Shown here piece after piece: positions 9,190 to 17,152 of a stretch of DNA of 64,000 nt. The stretch's first letter is position 1; each line of letters opens with the position of its first letter. The notes under the pieces were generated by a model that saw only the letters and a program-made list of their open reading frames with translations, was not told the DNA's origin and did not search any database. This DNA comes from Verrucomicrobiaceae bacterium UBA1938 (lineage in GTDB: Bacteria > Verrucomicrobiota > Verrucomicrobiia > Verrucomicrobiales > Verrucomicrobiaceae). The position numbers were made by a program, and so were the translations under genes. The DNA lies in NCBI GenBank assembly GCA_002336895.1, contig DDFC01000031.1, positions 62,001 to 126,000 on the forward strand. The letters are read 5' to 3'.

Positions 9190-10119
9190 TTAGGTGGCGG
9201 GGGTGGTCCTGCGTTTGCAGCGTTCGATGAAGCCGGGCAGCACGAGTGCGGCGAACACAAACAGCGCCGTGATGAGCTTGAGGTCGTTCGGGTTCAGGCC
9301 CCAACGCAGCGCGATGGCCACGAGCAGGCGGAACAGCACCGAGCCCATGATGGCCCCCACGATGTTCATGCCGAGGCTGCGTGTGCCTGTCAGCGCCTCG
9401 CCGATGATCACACTGGCCAGCCCCCACACCACCATGCCGATACCCATCTGCGCATCCGCGAATCCTTGATATTGCGCTAGCAGTGCGCCAGCCAGCGCCA
9501 CAAAGCCGTTTGAGAGCGCCAGGCCGAGAATGATGTTGCCCTCCACGTTGGCGCCCAATGCACGGATCATCTGGGCGTTGTCACCTGTGGCACGCATGGC
9601 GGTGCCGATCTGCGTGCGGAAAAAGGCAAACATGGCAGCTCCTGCGGTGGCGGTGAAGATGAGCGCCAGGAAGAGCACCGCTGCATCCGCCGCAGCCACC
9701 GGCCAGCCGAGGATGTGGATGGTTTTTCCGCCAGCGAGCCATTCGCCCAGGCTCTCGCCGAAGCTCGCCAGCGTGGTGGCCTGCATCAGCGGCACATTGC
9801 TGCGGCCCATGATGTGCAGGTTTACCGAATACAGAGCGGTCATCACCAAGATGCCGGAGAGCAGCGAGTTGATCTTGAACTTTGTGTGCAGCACGCCAGT
9901 GACCGCGCCTGCCATAGCGCCGCCCAGCGCACCTGCCATGGTGGCCAGCAGTGGGTTTACCCCTTTGACCAGCAGCACTGCCGCAATGGCTGCGCCGAGA
10001 GTGATGGAGCCGTCTGTGGTGATGTCCGGCATCGAAAAGATGCGGAACGACACCAGAACCCCCAGCGCCAAAAGCGCCAGGATGAGGCCGATGATCAATG
10101 CGCCAATGAGAAGGGTCAT
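9190..10119 (-). CDS. ABC transporter permease, branched-chain/TrpY type
   Basis: A 309-residue protein with eight to nine hydrophobic helices, starting MTLLIGALIIGLILALLALGVLVSFRIF. The stretches MPDITTDGSITLGAA, GAVTGVLHTKFKINSLLSGILVMTALYSVNL and FVALAGALLAQYQGFADAQMGIGMVVWGLASVIIGEAL are characteristic of BPD_transp_2 permeases of the DUF534-associated kind. It is spaced three bases from the STAS gene upstream and six from the ATPase gene downstream, so the five genes almost certainly form one transcript. Confidence 0.94.
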   Translation of the reverse strand: MTLLIGALIIGLILALLALGVLVSFRIFSMPDITTDGSITLGAAIAAVLLVKGVNPLLATMAGALGGAMAGAVTGVLHTKFKINSLLSGILVMTALYSVNLHIMGRSNVPLMQATTLASFGESLGEWLAGGKTIHILGWPVAAADAAVLFLALIFTATAGAAMFAFFRTQIGTAMRATGDNAQMIRALGANVEGNIILGLALSNGFVALAGALLAQYQGFADAQMGIGMVVWGLASVIIGEALTGTRSLGMNIVGAIMGSVLFRLLVAIALRWGLNPNDLKLITALFVFAALVLPGFIERCKRRTTPAT

Positions 10120-10122
10120 GCT

Positions 10123-11337
10123 CTAGGTGATGATGGGTGCGATCCAGACTGCGCCACGGTAGAACTCGCTCTCACCCGCGCCGTTGAATCCACGTGGATC
10201 GGAGATGAGGTGCAGCAGGCTTTGCAAAGACTGCCCGTCGAAGAGGCTTGTGACGGCCGGTTGCAGATCAATGCGCCCCTTGCGCAGAGGCCGGTAGGGA
10301 AACACCGCCGCATGCAGGTGGCCCAGCAGATCCGTGCCACGAGCCAGCGGACGCAGCAGTGCGTCAAAGGCGGAGCCCGGCTTGGCGATCACGCCGACCA
10401 TGAGCGAGGTGCTGTCGCGGAACGAGCGCTCGCTGGTGAAGGAGAGCCAGTCACGGATCTGAGGGAATCCAAAGCGATCATTCGAAGCGCTTGCTTCAGA
10501 TGCCGGAGACTGGCGCAAAGACGCGCCGACGAGTCCTGCCGTTTCCGTCACCGCCACGACCACCGCCGCGTTTGCACCGCTGGATTCCAGCGCCGTCTGC
10601 ATCAGCTCCGTGATGCCGATGCGCCGGTCTTCATCGTTGGCTTCAAATCGGAGCAAGGATGTAAACGTGCCTTGGGCCGAGAGACCGAGCACAAGCTGCC
10701 CTTCAGGAACGAGTGCGCCTTCGCTGAGCATGAAGTCCGGGCGGCTGGAGCCGTCTGCGGGTTGGAATGCCGCCACACCGGCCACCGCCAGCAGTTCGCC
10801 GCAGCGTGCGGCATTTTCGGAGAAGCTGCCGCCCAGTGCGCCTACGCCGAGCGCTACTTTGGCGGCATCAAAGCGTCTTGTGGTCGGCTGTGCGCCGCCG
10901 CAGCCACGGGCCAGCGTGGCGGGATCGCCCACGGTTTCGATTTTCATGCCGCCAGCACCGAGCGCAAAGAGCTCATAGGCAGCGCTTGCCGAAGCGAGCT
11001 TTTTGCCGTTGTCCTCTGCTGATGATTCGGCTGCGGTTTCGGCAGCAATGAGCATCTGCAAACCAGAGAGCTCCAGCACGGAGCGCACGGCCTCTGACGG
11101 GCGGATCACGCCGAAAAGGCCGTTGATGGCACGCAGCTGCTTGTGGCAGGCCAGCAGCACACGGATGCCTGCGGAGCTGATGTAGCTCACCGCGCTCATG
11201 TCCAGATGCAGGCGGTGCTCGCCGTCGCGCACGGTGGCGGAGAGCGCGGATTCCACGTGGTTGCACCAGTTTGCATCCAGCCGCCCCGCGAGGCGCAGAA
11301 TGATGAGATCACCGGAGGATTGGCGGGAGATTTCCAT
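10123..11337 (-). CDS. STAS-domain protein with large unknown C-terminal domain
   Basis: A 404-residue protein. Residues 1-100 form a STAS domain (LIILRLAGRLDANWCNHVE; HLDMSAVSYISSAGIRVLL) with the phospho-acceptor Ser54/Ser55 retained. The remaining 300 residues have no motif I can name. They contain repeated GVGALGGSFSE-like and VVVAVTETAGLVGASLR segments, which resemble a soluble alpha/beta sensor or scaffold. The gene lies between those for the binding protein and the permease, three bases from each. It may be the phosphorylatable partner of the RsbW-like kinase at the end of the operon. Confidence 0.85.
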   Translation of the reverse strand: MEISRQSSGDLIILRLAGRLDANWCNHVESALSATVRDGEHRLHLDMSAVSYISSAGIRVLLACHKQLRAINGLFGVIRPSEAVRSVLELSGLQMLIAAETAAESSAEDNGKKLASASAAYELFALGAGGMKIETVGDPATLARGCGGAQPTTRRFDAAKVALGVGALGGSFSENAARCGELLAVAGVAAFQPADGSSRPDFMLSEGALVPEGQLVLGLSAQGTFTSLLRFEANDEDRRIGITELMQTALESSGANAAVVVAVTETAGLVGASLRQSPASEASASNDRFGFPQIRDWLSFTSERSFRDSTSLMVGVIAKPGSAFDALLRPLARGTDLLGHLHAAVFPYRPLRKGRIDLQPAVTSLFDGQSLQSLLHLISDPRGFNGAGESEFYRGAVWIAPIIT

Positions 11338-11340
11338 GGG

Positions 11341-13326
11341 TTACTGGTTCACTTTGTCAGCCTGTTTGAGCAGTTCTGGCGGCAGAGTCATGCCCACGGC
11401 GGCGGCATTGGCGGGGCTGGTGCTGAAAAACATGCGAGGTGGCAGGATGAAAGGCATTTTGGCCACATCCTCGCCACGGATCACGCGCTCGATCATTTCC
11501 ACCGTGACCTCGCCTGTGTTGTAGTAGTCGCGGCCCATGGCAATCGCCGCGCCCAGCGGGACGGTGGTGCTGTTCAGGCTGATGAGGGGCTTCTGCGTCT
11601 GGCGCGCGGCCTTGGTGATCGCGTTGAATCCGGTGCTGCTCAGGTTGTCAGAAATCTGCACCACCGCATCAATGGGCCGCGACACGAGCGAGAGCGCCGC
11701 ATCGGCCAGATCGCTGGAGTTGTTCACCGCCACGCATTCCAGCGTGAGGCCGTGCGCATGGCAGAGCTTTTCAAACGACTCCTTCAGATCGACCGAGTTT
11801 GCCTCGGCAGGGCAGAACAAGGTGCCGAGCCTCTTGTACTGCGGGAAGTTCTTCAGGATCATCGCCATGGCCTCCTCCACCGGAGCCAGCACGGACACGC
11901 CAGTGATGTTGGGCAGGTGGTCGGTGTAGCTTTTCCCCGCGCCTGCCACGATGGGATTGGCGATCAGCGAGAACACCACGGGTGTCTGCTTCACCTTCTG
12001 AACGGCTGTTTGCAGGGATGGGGTCGAGAGCGGGACAATGATGTCGGCTTTCTCCGTCAGCACCGCGTCAAAGATGCCACTGAGAGAGGCGATGTCGCCC
12101 TGCGCGCAGCGGTAGCTGAGGGTGTAGTCCTTGCCCTCCACCAGCTTGCTTCGCTTCCACGCGGCCTTCATGCCGGCAGAGGTGTCTTCGGAAGGGCCGG
12201 ACTCGATGTAGTTCACAATGGCGATCTTCCACTTCCTGCCCGTGGGGTTCGGCACGATGGTGGCGGCAGCGACCTGTTCCGCGCCGCTTGCATCGATGAC
12301 GATCTTTGCGCGCTTCACCATTTCCTCCGGGATCTTCCATGATCCTTTCAATCCCTGAGTGGCCTGCACGTTTACCGTCAGCATTTCCGGCATCACGTTC
12401 GTGATCGGCACGCTTGCCGGTTTGCGCCCGCTGAGCACCTCGCCTGCGAGATTGCCCGCCAGCCGGCCCACCTCGGGGTAGTCCGCGCCCAGGTCAAAGA
12501 GGGAGCCTTTCTTCACGTTGGGCGGGATCACCGTGAAAACTGGAACGCCGCCTTTTTTTGCGGTGGCGATCAGGCTTTCCGCTGCGGTCATCACCGTCAC
12601 ATCTCCGCCCATCCACATCGCCTCAGCGCCACGTGCCACGAGAGCCGCCGCCGCCTCGGCCACGCCGGAGGAATTGTCCACGGTCGATTCCATCAGCTCG
12701 ATTCCCAGATCTCCGCACACTACGCGGGCCAGCTTCACCTGCGCCTCGGAGTTGGCCTCCGCCGCATTCCACACGACGCCCACTTTCTTCAGGGCGGGGT
12801 TCATTTCGCGTGCGGCCTTAAACGCCTGTGCAATCGGCTGCATCGTGCCAAAGCCCGCGAGGTGCGCCGGGTGCTCCAGCGGGTTTGTCTTGCTCACTCC
12901 CACGCCTGCCACCGAGGGATCTGACACCAGCGCAAACACATGCGGCGTGCCGCCCGCCTTGTTCGCATTGGCCACGGCCTGCAGAGACACGGTGCTGATC
13001 GTCATCAGGAGATCATAGCCGCCACCGGCCATCTCTTTGGCAATCGTCTGCGAGACTGCGTTGTCGCCTTCGGCATTGTAGAGCTTGAGCTCCAGGTTTT
13101 TGCCCTGTTCCCAGTCTTGCTCCTTCAGCCCCTTGATCATGCCTTCACGCCCCTGGTCCAGGATCGCCTGGGAGGCATGCTGCAGCAGAGCCACGCGCAT
13201 GGTGCGGCCCGGTTTGGGGGCCGACGTGGTTTTCACGCGCGATCCGAGGTCGGACAGCAGCAGCACGCTGGCGGCGGCCATGATCAAAATGATGCCCAGC
13301 AGGAGGCGACGGAGAGAGTGAACCAT
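11341..13326 (-). CDS. tandem DUF534-type (TrpX-like) ABC substrate-binding protein
   Basis: A 661-residue protein, twice the usual length. Residues 8-26 are a hydrophobic anchor or uncleaved signal. Two homologous type 1 periplasmic-binding modules follow, at about 43-345 and 364-661. Both carry the same landmarks: FALVSDPSVAGVGV in the first and FSLIANPIVAGAGKS in the second; GVVWNAAEANSEAQ and GTLFCPAEANSVDL; and AGEVLSGRKPASVP and IERVIRGEDVAKMP. Each module should bind a ligand in the periplasm. It is the first gene of the operon with the STAS, permease, ATPase and kinase-STAS genes. Two fused receptors could present different ligands to one permease. Confidence 0.93.
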   Translation of the reverse strand: MVHSLRRLLLGIILIMAAASVLLLSDLGSRVKTTSAPKPGRTMRVALLQHASQAILDQGREGMIKGLKEQDWEQGKNLELKLYNAEGDNAVSQTIAKEMAGGGYDLLMTISTVSLQAVANANKAGGTPHVFALVSDPSVAGVGVSKTNPLEHPAHLAGFGTMQPIAQAFKAAREMNPALKKVGVVWNAAEANSEAQVKLARVVCGDLGIELMESTVDNSSGVAEAAAALVARGAEAMWMGGDVTVMTAAESLIATAKKGGVPVFTVIPPNVKKGSLFDLGADYPEVGRLAGNLAGEVLSGRKPASVPITNVMPEMLTVNVQATQGLKGSWKIPEEMVKRAKIVIDASGAEQVAAATIVPNPTGRKWKIAIVNYIESGPSEDTSAGMKAAWKRSKLVEGKDYTLSYRCAQGDIASLSGIFDAVLTEKADIIVPLSTPSLQTAVQKVKQTPVVFSLIANPIVAGAGKSYTDHLPNITGVSVLAPVEEAMAMILKNFPQYKRLGTLFCPAEANSVDLKESFEKLCHAHGLTLECVAVNNSSDLADAALSLVSRPIDAVVQISDNLSSTGFNAITKAARQTQKPLISLNSTTVPLGAAIAMGRDYYNTGEVTVEMIERVIRGEDVAKMPFILPPRMFFSTSPANAAAVGMTLPPELLKQADKVNQ

Positions 13327-13449
13327 CGGCGGCTATCAAGAGCAGGAAGCAGACGCACTTCAACGCGATTTCCTTAATCCGACGTGTTTGATGAAACGAC
13401 CGCCTTCATTTGATGATCAAGCCAGGCCGCTGATATCGTTCAGTCCCAT

Positions 13450-14625
13450 ATGCCAACCCTCCGCATTGCCATCGCCTGTCTGCTGACCTGCTTTTTCGCC
13501 TATGCCGACGCCGCCGATCCCGTCGCGGCCTGGTCCAAGGACGTCGTCATCAAGCCGGTGTCCGCCGTGGAAGGCCGCCACACCACACACAGCTACTACC
13601 TCACCAATCCCGAAAGCCCGGACGGCACGCGTGTGCTGTTTTTCACCTCCACCGATCTCAAGGGCCAGGTGGGTGAGGTGCGCATGATCGAGCGCGCCAC
13701 GGGCAAGGAGACGGTTCTGGCTGACAACATCCATACCGAGGACGCCCACCGTGTGGCCTGTCAGCAGTGGCTCTCTGGCGGGAAGCGTGTGGCTTATCAT
13801 GAAGTCATCGACAAAAAATGGCGCGTCGTCGTGGTCGATGTGGCCACGCTGGCCAAGACGGTTGTCGCCGAAGATCATCAGGTCGGCTTCGGCAGGCCGG
13901 AGGGCGATCTGCTGCCCATGTATGGCTGCCATTGGAATCCAGGGCCGTATCGCGATCTCGAAGTCTGGGATGCCACCACCGGCAAGACCACGACCTATGC
14001 CAAGATCTCGGAGGTGGAGTCTAAATACGGCGACTGGCTGCAGAAGGAGTTTGCCGGCAAGCCCTGCTCTGTTTTCTTCCCGGTTCTCAGCCCGGACTTG
14101 AAGAAGGCCTTTTTCAAAGTCGCTGCTGGCAATGGTGGAGACAACTACATGTCCAGCGGTGCCAGCCACCGCCAGGGCACGGTCGTTTATGATTTCGAAA
14201 AAGCGGCCTGTGTCTGGCAGCGCAACCAATGGGGACATCCTGCGTGGACGCCGGACTCTCAGCACATTTTTGAAGTGGGAAACATCAGCTTCGACATCGG
14301 CGACAATCCGGCCAGATACACCCGCCTCAAGGACGTGCCCACACTCAGCGGCACACACCCGTCCGTCAGCCCGGACGGCACGCTCATGGTCACCGATGGC
14401 ATGAGCCGCAATGCGGGCGGCAAGGGCGACGAATGGGGTGTCATGGTCGCCGACATGAACGGTGGCAAATGGGTCCTGCTGCAGAGTTTTGCCCAGAACG
14501 GCGGCGCCAAAACCTGGCGCCGCAATCACCCTCATCCCATCTTCAGCGCCGACAGCCGTCGCATCTACTATAATGTCAGCGACGGCCCCTTCACCCGCCT
14601 CATGGTGGCGGAGCGTCCGCAATGA
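13450..14625 (+). CDS. secreted beta-propeller protein, TolB/oligogalacturonate lyase-like
   Basis: A 391-residue protein with a signal peptide (MPTLRIAIACLLTCFFAYADA). It is built of repeated blades such as SPDGTRVLFFTSTD, SGGKRVAYHEVIDKKWRVVVVD, LSPDLKKAFFKV, TPDSQHIFEVGN, VSPDGTLMVTDG and FSADSRRIYYNVSDG, typical of a seven-bladed TolB-like propeller. Intracellular oligogalacturonate lyases (PL22) have this fold and similar length, but I cannot confirm their catalytic residues. It precedes a BNR-repeat hydrolase-like protein by 28 bases, so both may act on extracellular glycans. Confidence 0.8.
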   Translation: MPTLRIAIACLLTCFFAYADAADPVAAWSKDVVIKPVSAVEGRHTTHSYYLTNPESPDGTRVLFFTSTDLKGQVGEVRMIERATGKETVLADNIHTEDAHRVACQQWLSGGKRVAYHEVIDKKWRVVVVDVATLAKTVVAEDHQVGFGRPEGDLLPMYGCHWNPGPYRDLEVWDATTGKTTTYAKISEVESKYGDWLQKEFAGKPCSVFFPVLSPDLKKAFFKVAAGNGGDNYMSSGASHRQGTVVYDFEKAACVWQRNQWGHPAWTPDSQHIFEVGNISFDIGDNPARYTRLKDVPTLSGTHPSVSPDGTLMVTDGMSRNAGGKGDEWGVMVADMNGGKWVLLQSFAQNGGAKTWRRNHPHPIFSADSRRIYYNVSDGPFTRLMVAERPQ

Positions 14626-14653
14626 ATGCGGCGCTCGCGACGTTTGAGCAGGC

Positions 14654-15730
14654 ATGAAAATCATCATTGCCGCCGCATGCCTGCTCACGTCCGCACTGGT
14701 TGCCCAGGAGGCGGAGCCCAAAGTGCTGCAGCGCGTGGTGGCTGTGGAAAATGTCTGCGCCTGGCCAAACCTCACGCTGATGCCAGATGGCAGCCTTATC
14801 GCCATCCTTTTCAATCAGCCCGGCCACGGCACCCTGCAGGGAGATGTGGACTGCTATGCCAGCAGCGATGGCCTCAAGTGGGAAAAGCGCAGCACCGTCA
14901 CCCAGCATGAACCGGACACCATTCGCATGAACCATGCGGCGGGTCTTGCCAAAAACGGCGATCTCCTCGTGCTCTGCTCCGGCTGGACGAACGTGAAGCA
15001 GCCCAACAGGCCCAAGCAGATTCCATTTCGCGATGCCGTGCTGCGCAGCTGGGTCATGCGCTCCAAGGATGCCGGACGCACCTGGAGCAAGAGTGATGTC
15101 TTTACGGCCACCGAGTCCGACGAATGGACTGAGCACATTCCTTTCGGTGACATATGGACCGCGCAAGACGGCACCCTGCGCACCTCCTGCTATCAGGGAC
15201 AGATCGCCAATCCCACCAAGTCATTCAAAACCAAATCCTGGCGCTCGTGGTGCTTTCGCAGCGATGACGATGGCCTCACCTGGAAGCCGCAGTCCATCAT
15301 TGGGCCCTCCCATAATGAGACGGACATCTTTCCTCTCGGAGGCAAAAGCTGGCTCGCCGCTGCCCGCACCACGCAGATGGAGCTCTACCGCAGCGATGAC
15401 GACGGCGCCACCTGGGGCCAGCCGCTTAAAGTCACTGAACGCAACGAGATCAACGGCCACCTCACCCGCCTCTCCGACAAACGCCTCCTCCTGAGCTACG
15501 GCGTGCGCATCGAAGGTCGTCACGGCGTCTGCGCCAAGTTCAGCAGCGACGATGGCAAAACCTGGAGCACCCCCGTCCGCCTCGCCCGCAGCGAGGTGAG
15601 CGACTGCGGCTATCCTTCCAGCGTGCAGCTCGCGAATGGGAAGATCATCACCGCCTACTACTCCAAAGCCGCGCCCGAATGCGATCACTATCACATGGGC
15701 GTGGTGGTTTGGGAGGCTCCGGCCCCGTGA
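14654..15730 (+). CDS. secreted BNR/Asp-box sialidase-fold protein
   Basis: A 358-residue protein with signal MKIIIAAACLLTSALVAQ. It has at least five Asp-box repeats (SSDGLKWEK, SKDAGRTWSK, SDDDGLTWKP, SDDDGATWGQ, SSDDGKTWST), the hallmark of the six-bladed sialidase fold. An early WPNLTLMPDGSLIAILFN and late GYPSSVQLANGKIITAYYSK match GH33-like exo-sialidase family members common in Verrucomicrobiota. Catalytic Tyr/Glu/Arg residues cannot be assigned with certainty, so a sialidase reaction is not proven. Its stop is one base from the stop of the converging lipoprotein gene. Confidence 0.85.
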   Translation: MKIIIAAACLLTSALVAQEAEPKVLQRVVAVENVCAWPNLTLMPDGSLIAILFNQPGHGTLQGDVDCYASSDGLKWEKRSTVTQHEPDTIRMNHAAGLAKNGDLLVLCSGWTNVKQPNRPKQIPFRDAVLRSWVMRSKDAGRTWSKSDVFTATESDEWTEHIPFGDIWTAQDGTLRTSCYQGQIANPTKSFKTKSWRSWCFRSDDDGLTWKPQSIIGPSHNETDIFPLGGKSWLAAARTTQMELYRSDDDGATWGQPLKVTERNEINGHLTRLSDKRLLLSYGVRIEGRHGVCAKFSSDDGKTWSTPVRLARSEVSDCGYPSSVQLANGKIITAYYSKAAPECDHYHMGVVVWEAPAP

Positions 15731-15731
15731 G

Positions 15732-16604
15732 TCAGCGGGATCCGGGAAAGGCGTTCGCGCCTTCGCGTGCGAGCTGTTCTTGACGCAGCTCCGCTTTGGC
15801 TCTGACTTCATCTTCCTCAAAGACCGCCAGACCGATGACGCCCACATTGCTTGCTCCTCCGCTGGAGGCAGCTTTGGAGCGTGCCACACTGCCAAACACA
15901 AATGACCGCGCGGTCGTGTCGTCTTTGCGAAAGCCATCGACATCGTATGTTTCTTTGGGGTCCAAAATGAAGCCTCGTTGTTTCGGACTTGCCGCCTTCC
16001 CGTTGAGGACATTCAAACCATCCACGCTTAAAACGACCTCGATGCGTTTTTTGGTGCGGTTTTCGAGCCTGACTTCGTAGTGGCTGCCATTTTCACCAAT
16101 CACGATGTGCTTCCCGCTGGCATCATAATGCGGGAAGACGTTGCCATAGCGAACAAGACCCACCTTCAGGCGTTCTCCTGCGGCCTCGAAAAGACCGCTG
16201 CGTTTGGTCATGCTGCCACCGAGGACGTCCGCCATGGCCTTTGCTCCCGCTTCGTCATTGTAATGAAATGAGTCCACAGCGTCGGGTGTGTCGGATTTGC
16301 GGAGCATACGTGTGCTCTCCAGCACGGAATACTTTTCCTGACCGGCTGAGGTGCCAAGGCCGGGCCGATCCTGGATCCGAGTGGTGGAACCAGGTGCCAG
16401 AAGATGGTCGATGGACTGGTTTTGAATGGCGAAACCGCCGGATCGATTGCCTGCGGTGATGGGGCCACCGCCATAAGAAAACGGCATCACCGGGTTGAGA
16501 GGAGACGAAGTTTTCGAATTCGTCGAAGAGCATGACGCCATCAACGTGAGGGCCAATGAGACGGAACAACAAGCAAGCGAACGGCGGAGTTGGGCTGGGT
16601 TCAT
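15732..16604 (-). CDS. lipoprotein of unknown function, divergent from blaI
   Basis: A 290-residue protein starting at the ATG at 16604, chosen because it opens a lipoprotein signal (RRSLACCSVSLALTLMASC) with Cys at about residue 25. The mature part has a Ser/Asn/Pro-rich stretch, then GNVFPHYDASGKHIVIGENGSHYEVRLENRTKKRIEVVLSVDGLNVLNGK, which looks like a beta-sandwich. The C-terminal tail EEDEVRAKAELRQEQLAREG is a charged helix. The gene is divergent from blaI, and a 16-base dyad begins three bases before its start, so it is a good candidate target of that repressor. No function recognised. Confidence 0.82.
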   Translation of the reverse strand: MNPAQLRRSLACCSVSLALTLMASCSSTNSKTSSPLNPVMPFSYGGGPITAGNRSGGFAIQNQSIDHLLAPGSTTRIQDRPGLGTSAGQEKYSVLESTRMLRKSDTPDAVDSFHYNDEAGAKAMADVLGGSMTKRSGLFEAAGERLKVGLVRYGNVFPHYDASGKHIVIGENGSHYEVRLENRTKKRIEVVLSVDGLNVLNGKAASPKQRGFILDPKETYDVDGFRKDDTTARSFVFGSVARSKAASSGGASNVGVIGLAVFEEDEVRAKAELRQEQLAREGANAFPGSR

Positions 16605-16607
16605 AAA

Positions 16608-16623
16608 TGCAGAAATATCAGCA
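16608..16623. promoter_or_regulatory. putative BlaI operator dyad 1
   Basis: A 16-base dyad of the form TGC-N10-GCA (TGCAGAAATATCAGCA) with an AT-rich core, inside the longer inverted repeat AAATGC...GCATTT. It lies three bases upstream of the lipoprotein start codon. Two further dyads with the same TGC-N10-GCA geometry occur before blaI, so I infer a family of operators for the adjacent BlaI-type repressor. Confidence 0.55.
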
Positions 16624-16646
16624 TTTGAAATTCTGGCAATACTAAA

Positions 16647-16662
16647 TGCTGAAAAATATGCA
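16647..16662. promoter_or_regulatory. putative BlaI operator dyad 2
   Basis: Second TGC-N10-GCA dyad (TGCTGAAAAATATGCA), centred 39 bases from dyad 1. It sits in the most AT-rich part of the lipoprotein-blaI intergenic region, where the divergent promoters would be expected. Confidence 0.5.
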
Positions 16663-16734
16663 TTAAATTTGGACGAGTCTAAAGCAGAGCTGCAGGGTGT
16701 CCTGTTGCAAACGGCTCTTGCGATCCTGCTTAAA

Positions 16735-16750
16735 TGCAGCATTTTCAGCA
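16735..16750. promoter_or_regulatory. putative BlaI operator dyad 3
   Basis: Third TGC-N10-GCA dyad (TGCAGCATTTTCAGCA), ending four bases before the preferred blaI ATG at 16755. It overlaps the alternative ATG at 16734. Its place over the translation start region fits autoregulation. Confidence 0.5.
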
Positions 16751-16754
16751 CATC

Positions 16755-17135
16755 ATGGCAGTCAAAGACGATCAACTTTCCAAACGCGAGCGGCAGGCGA
16801 TGGACATTGTCTATCGCCTGGGCAAGGCGACGGCGGAGGAGATCCAGGAGGAAATGCCGGACAGCCCGTCCTACTCGGCGGTGCGTGCGCTCTTGAGCAT
16901 CCTGGTGGGCAAGAAGCTGCTCAAGCACACACGCGAGTCCCGCCGCTATGTGTATGAACTCGCCATCTCGCGTGAAAAGGCGCGTGATACGGCGCTGCGA
17001 AAGCTCATGCGCACCTTTTTTGACGGATCACCCGGCAAGCTGATGGCCTCCCTGCTGGAGACGAAAGACCGCAAGCTGCCGCCGGAAGAAGTCGCAGCGA
17101 TCCGGAAATTGCTGGACGAGCAGTCGCCTTCCTGA
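16755..17135 (+). CDS. BlaI/MecI-family transcriptional repressor
   Basis: A 126-residue winged-helix repressor: LSKRERQAMDIVYRLGKATAEEIQEEM, then SYSAVRALLSILVGKKLLKHTRESRRYVYELAISREKARDTALRKLMRTFF, the standard BlaI layout with a C-terminal dimerisation helix. I prefer ATG 16755; an ATG at 16734 would add seven residues. The gene is 17 bases upstream of an M56 peptidase gene, the BlaR1/MecR1 arrangement in which the peptidase triggers loss of the repressor. Nothing indicates beta-lactam resistance; in Verrucomicrobiota this pair is used more broadly. Confidence 0.93.
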   Translation: MAVKDDQLSKRERQAMDIVYRLGKATAEEIQEEMPDSPSYSAVRALLSILVGKKLLKHTRESRRYVYELAISREKARDTALRKLMRTFFDGSPGKLMASLLETKDRKLPPEEVAAIRKLLDEQSPS

Positions 17136-17152
17136 TCCACTTCACCCATGCC

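Noticed and set aside
14654..15730. Definite sialidase
   Set aside because: Asp-boxes only define the fold; the catalytic Tyr-Glu pair and Arg triad could not be assigned.
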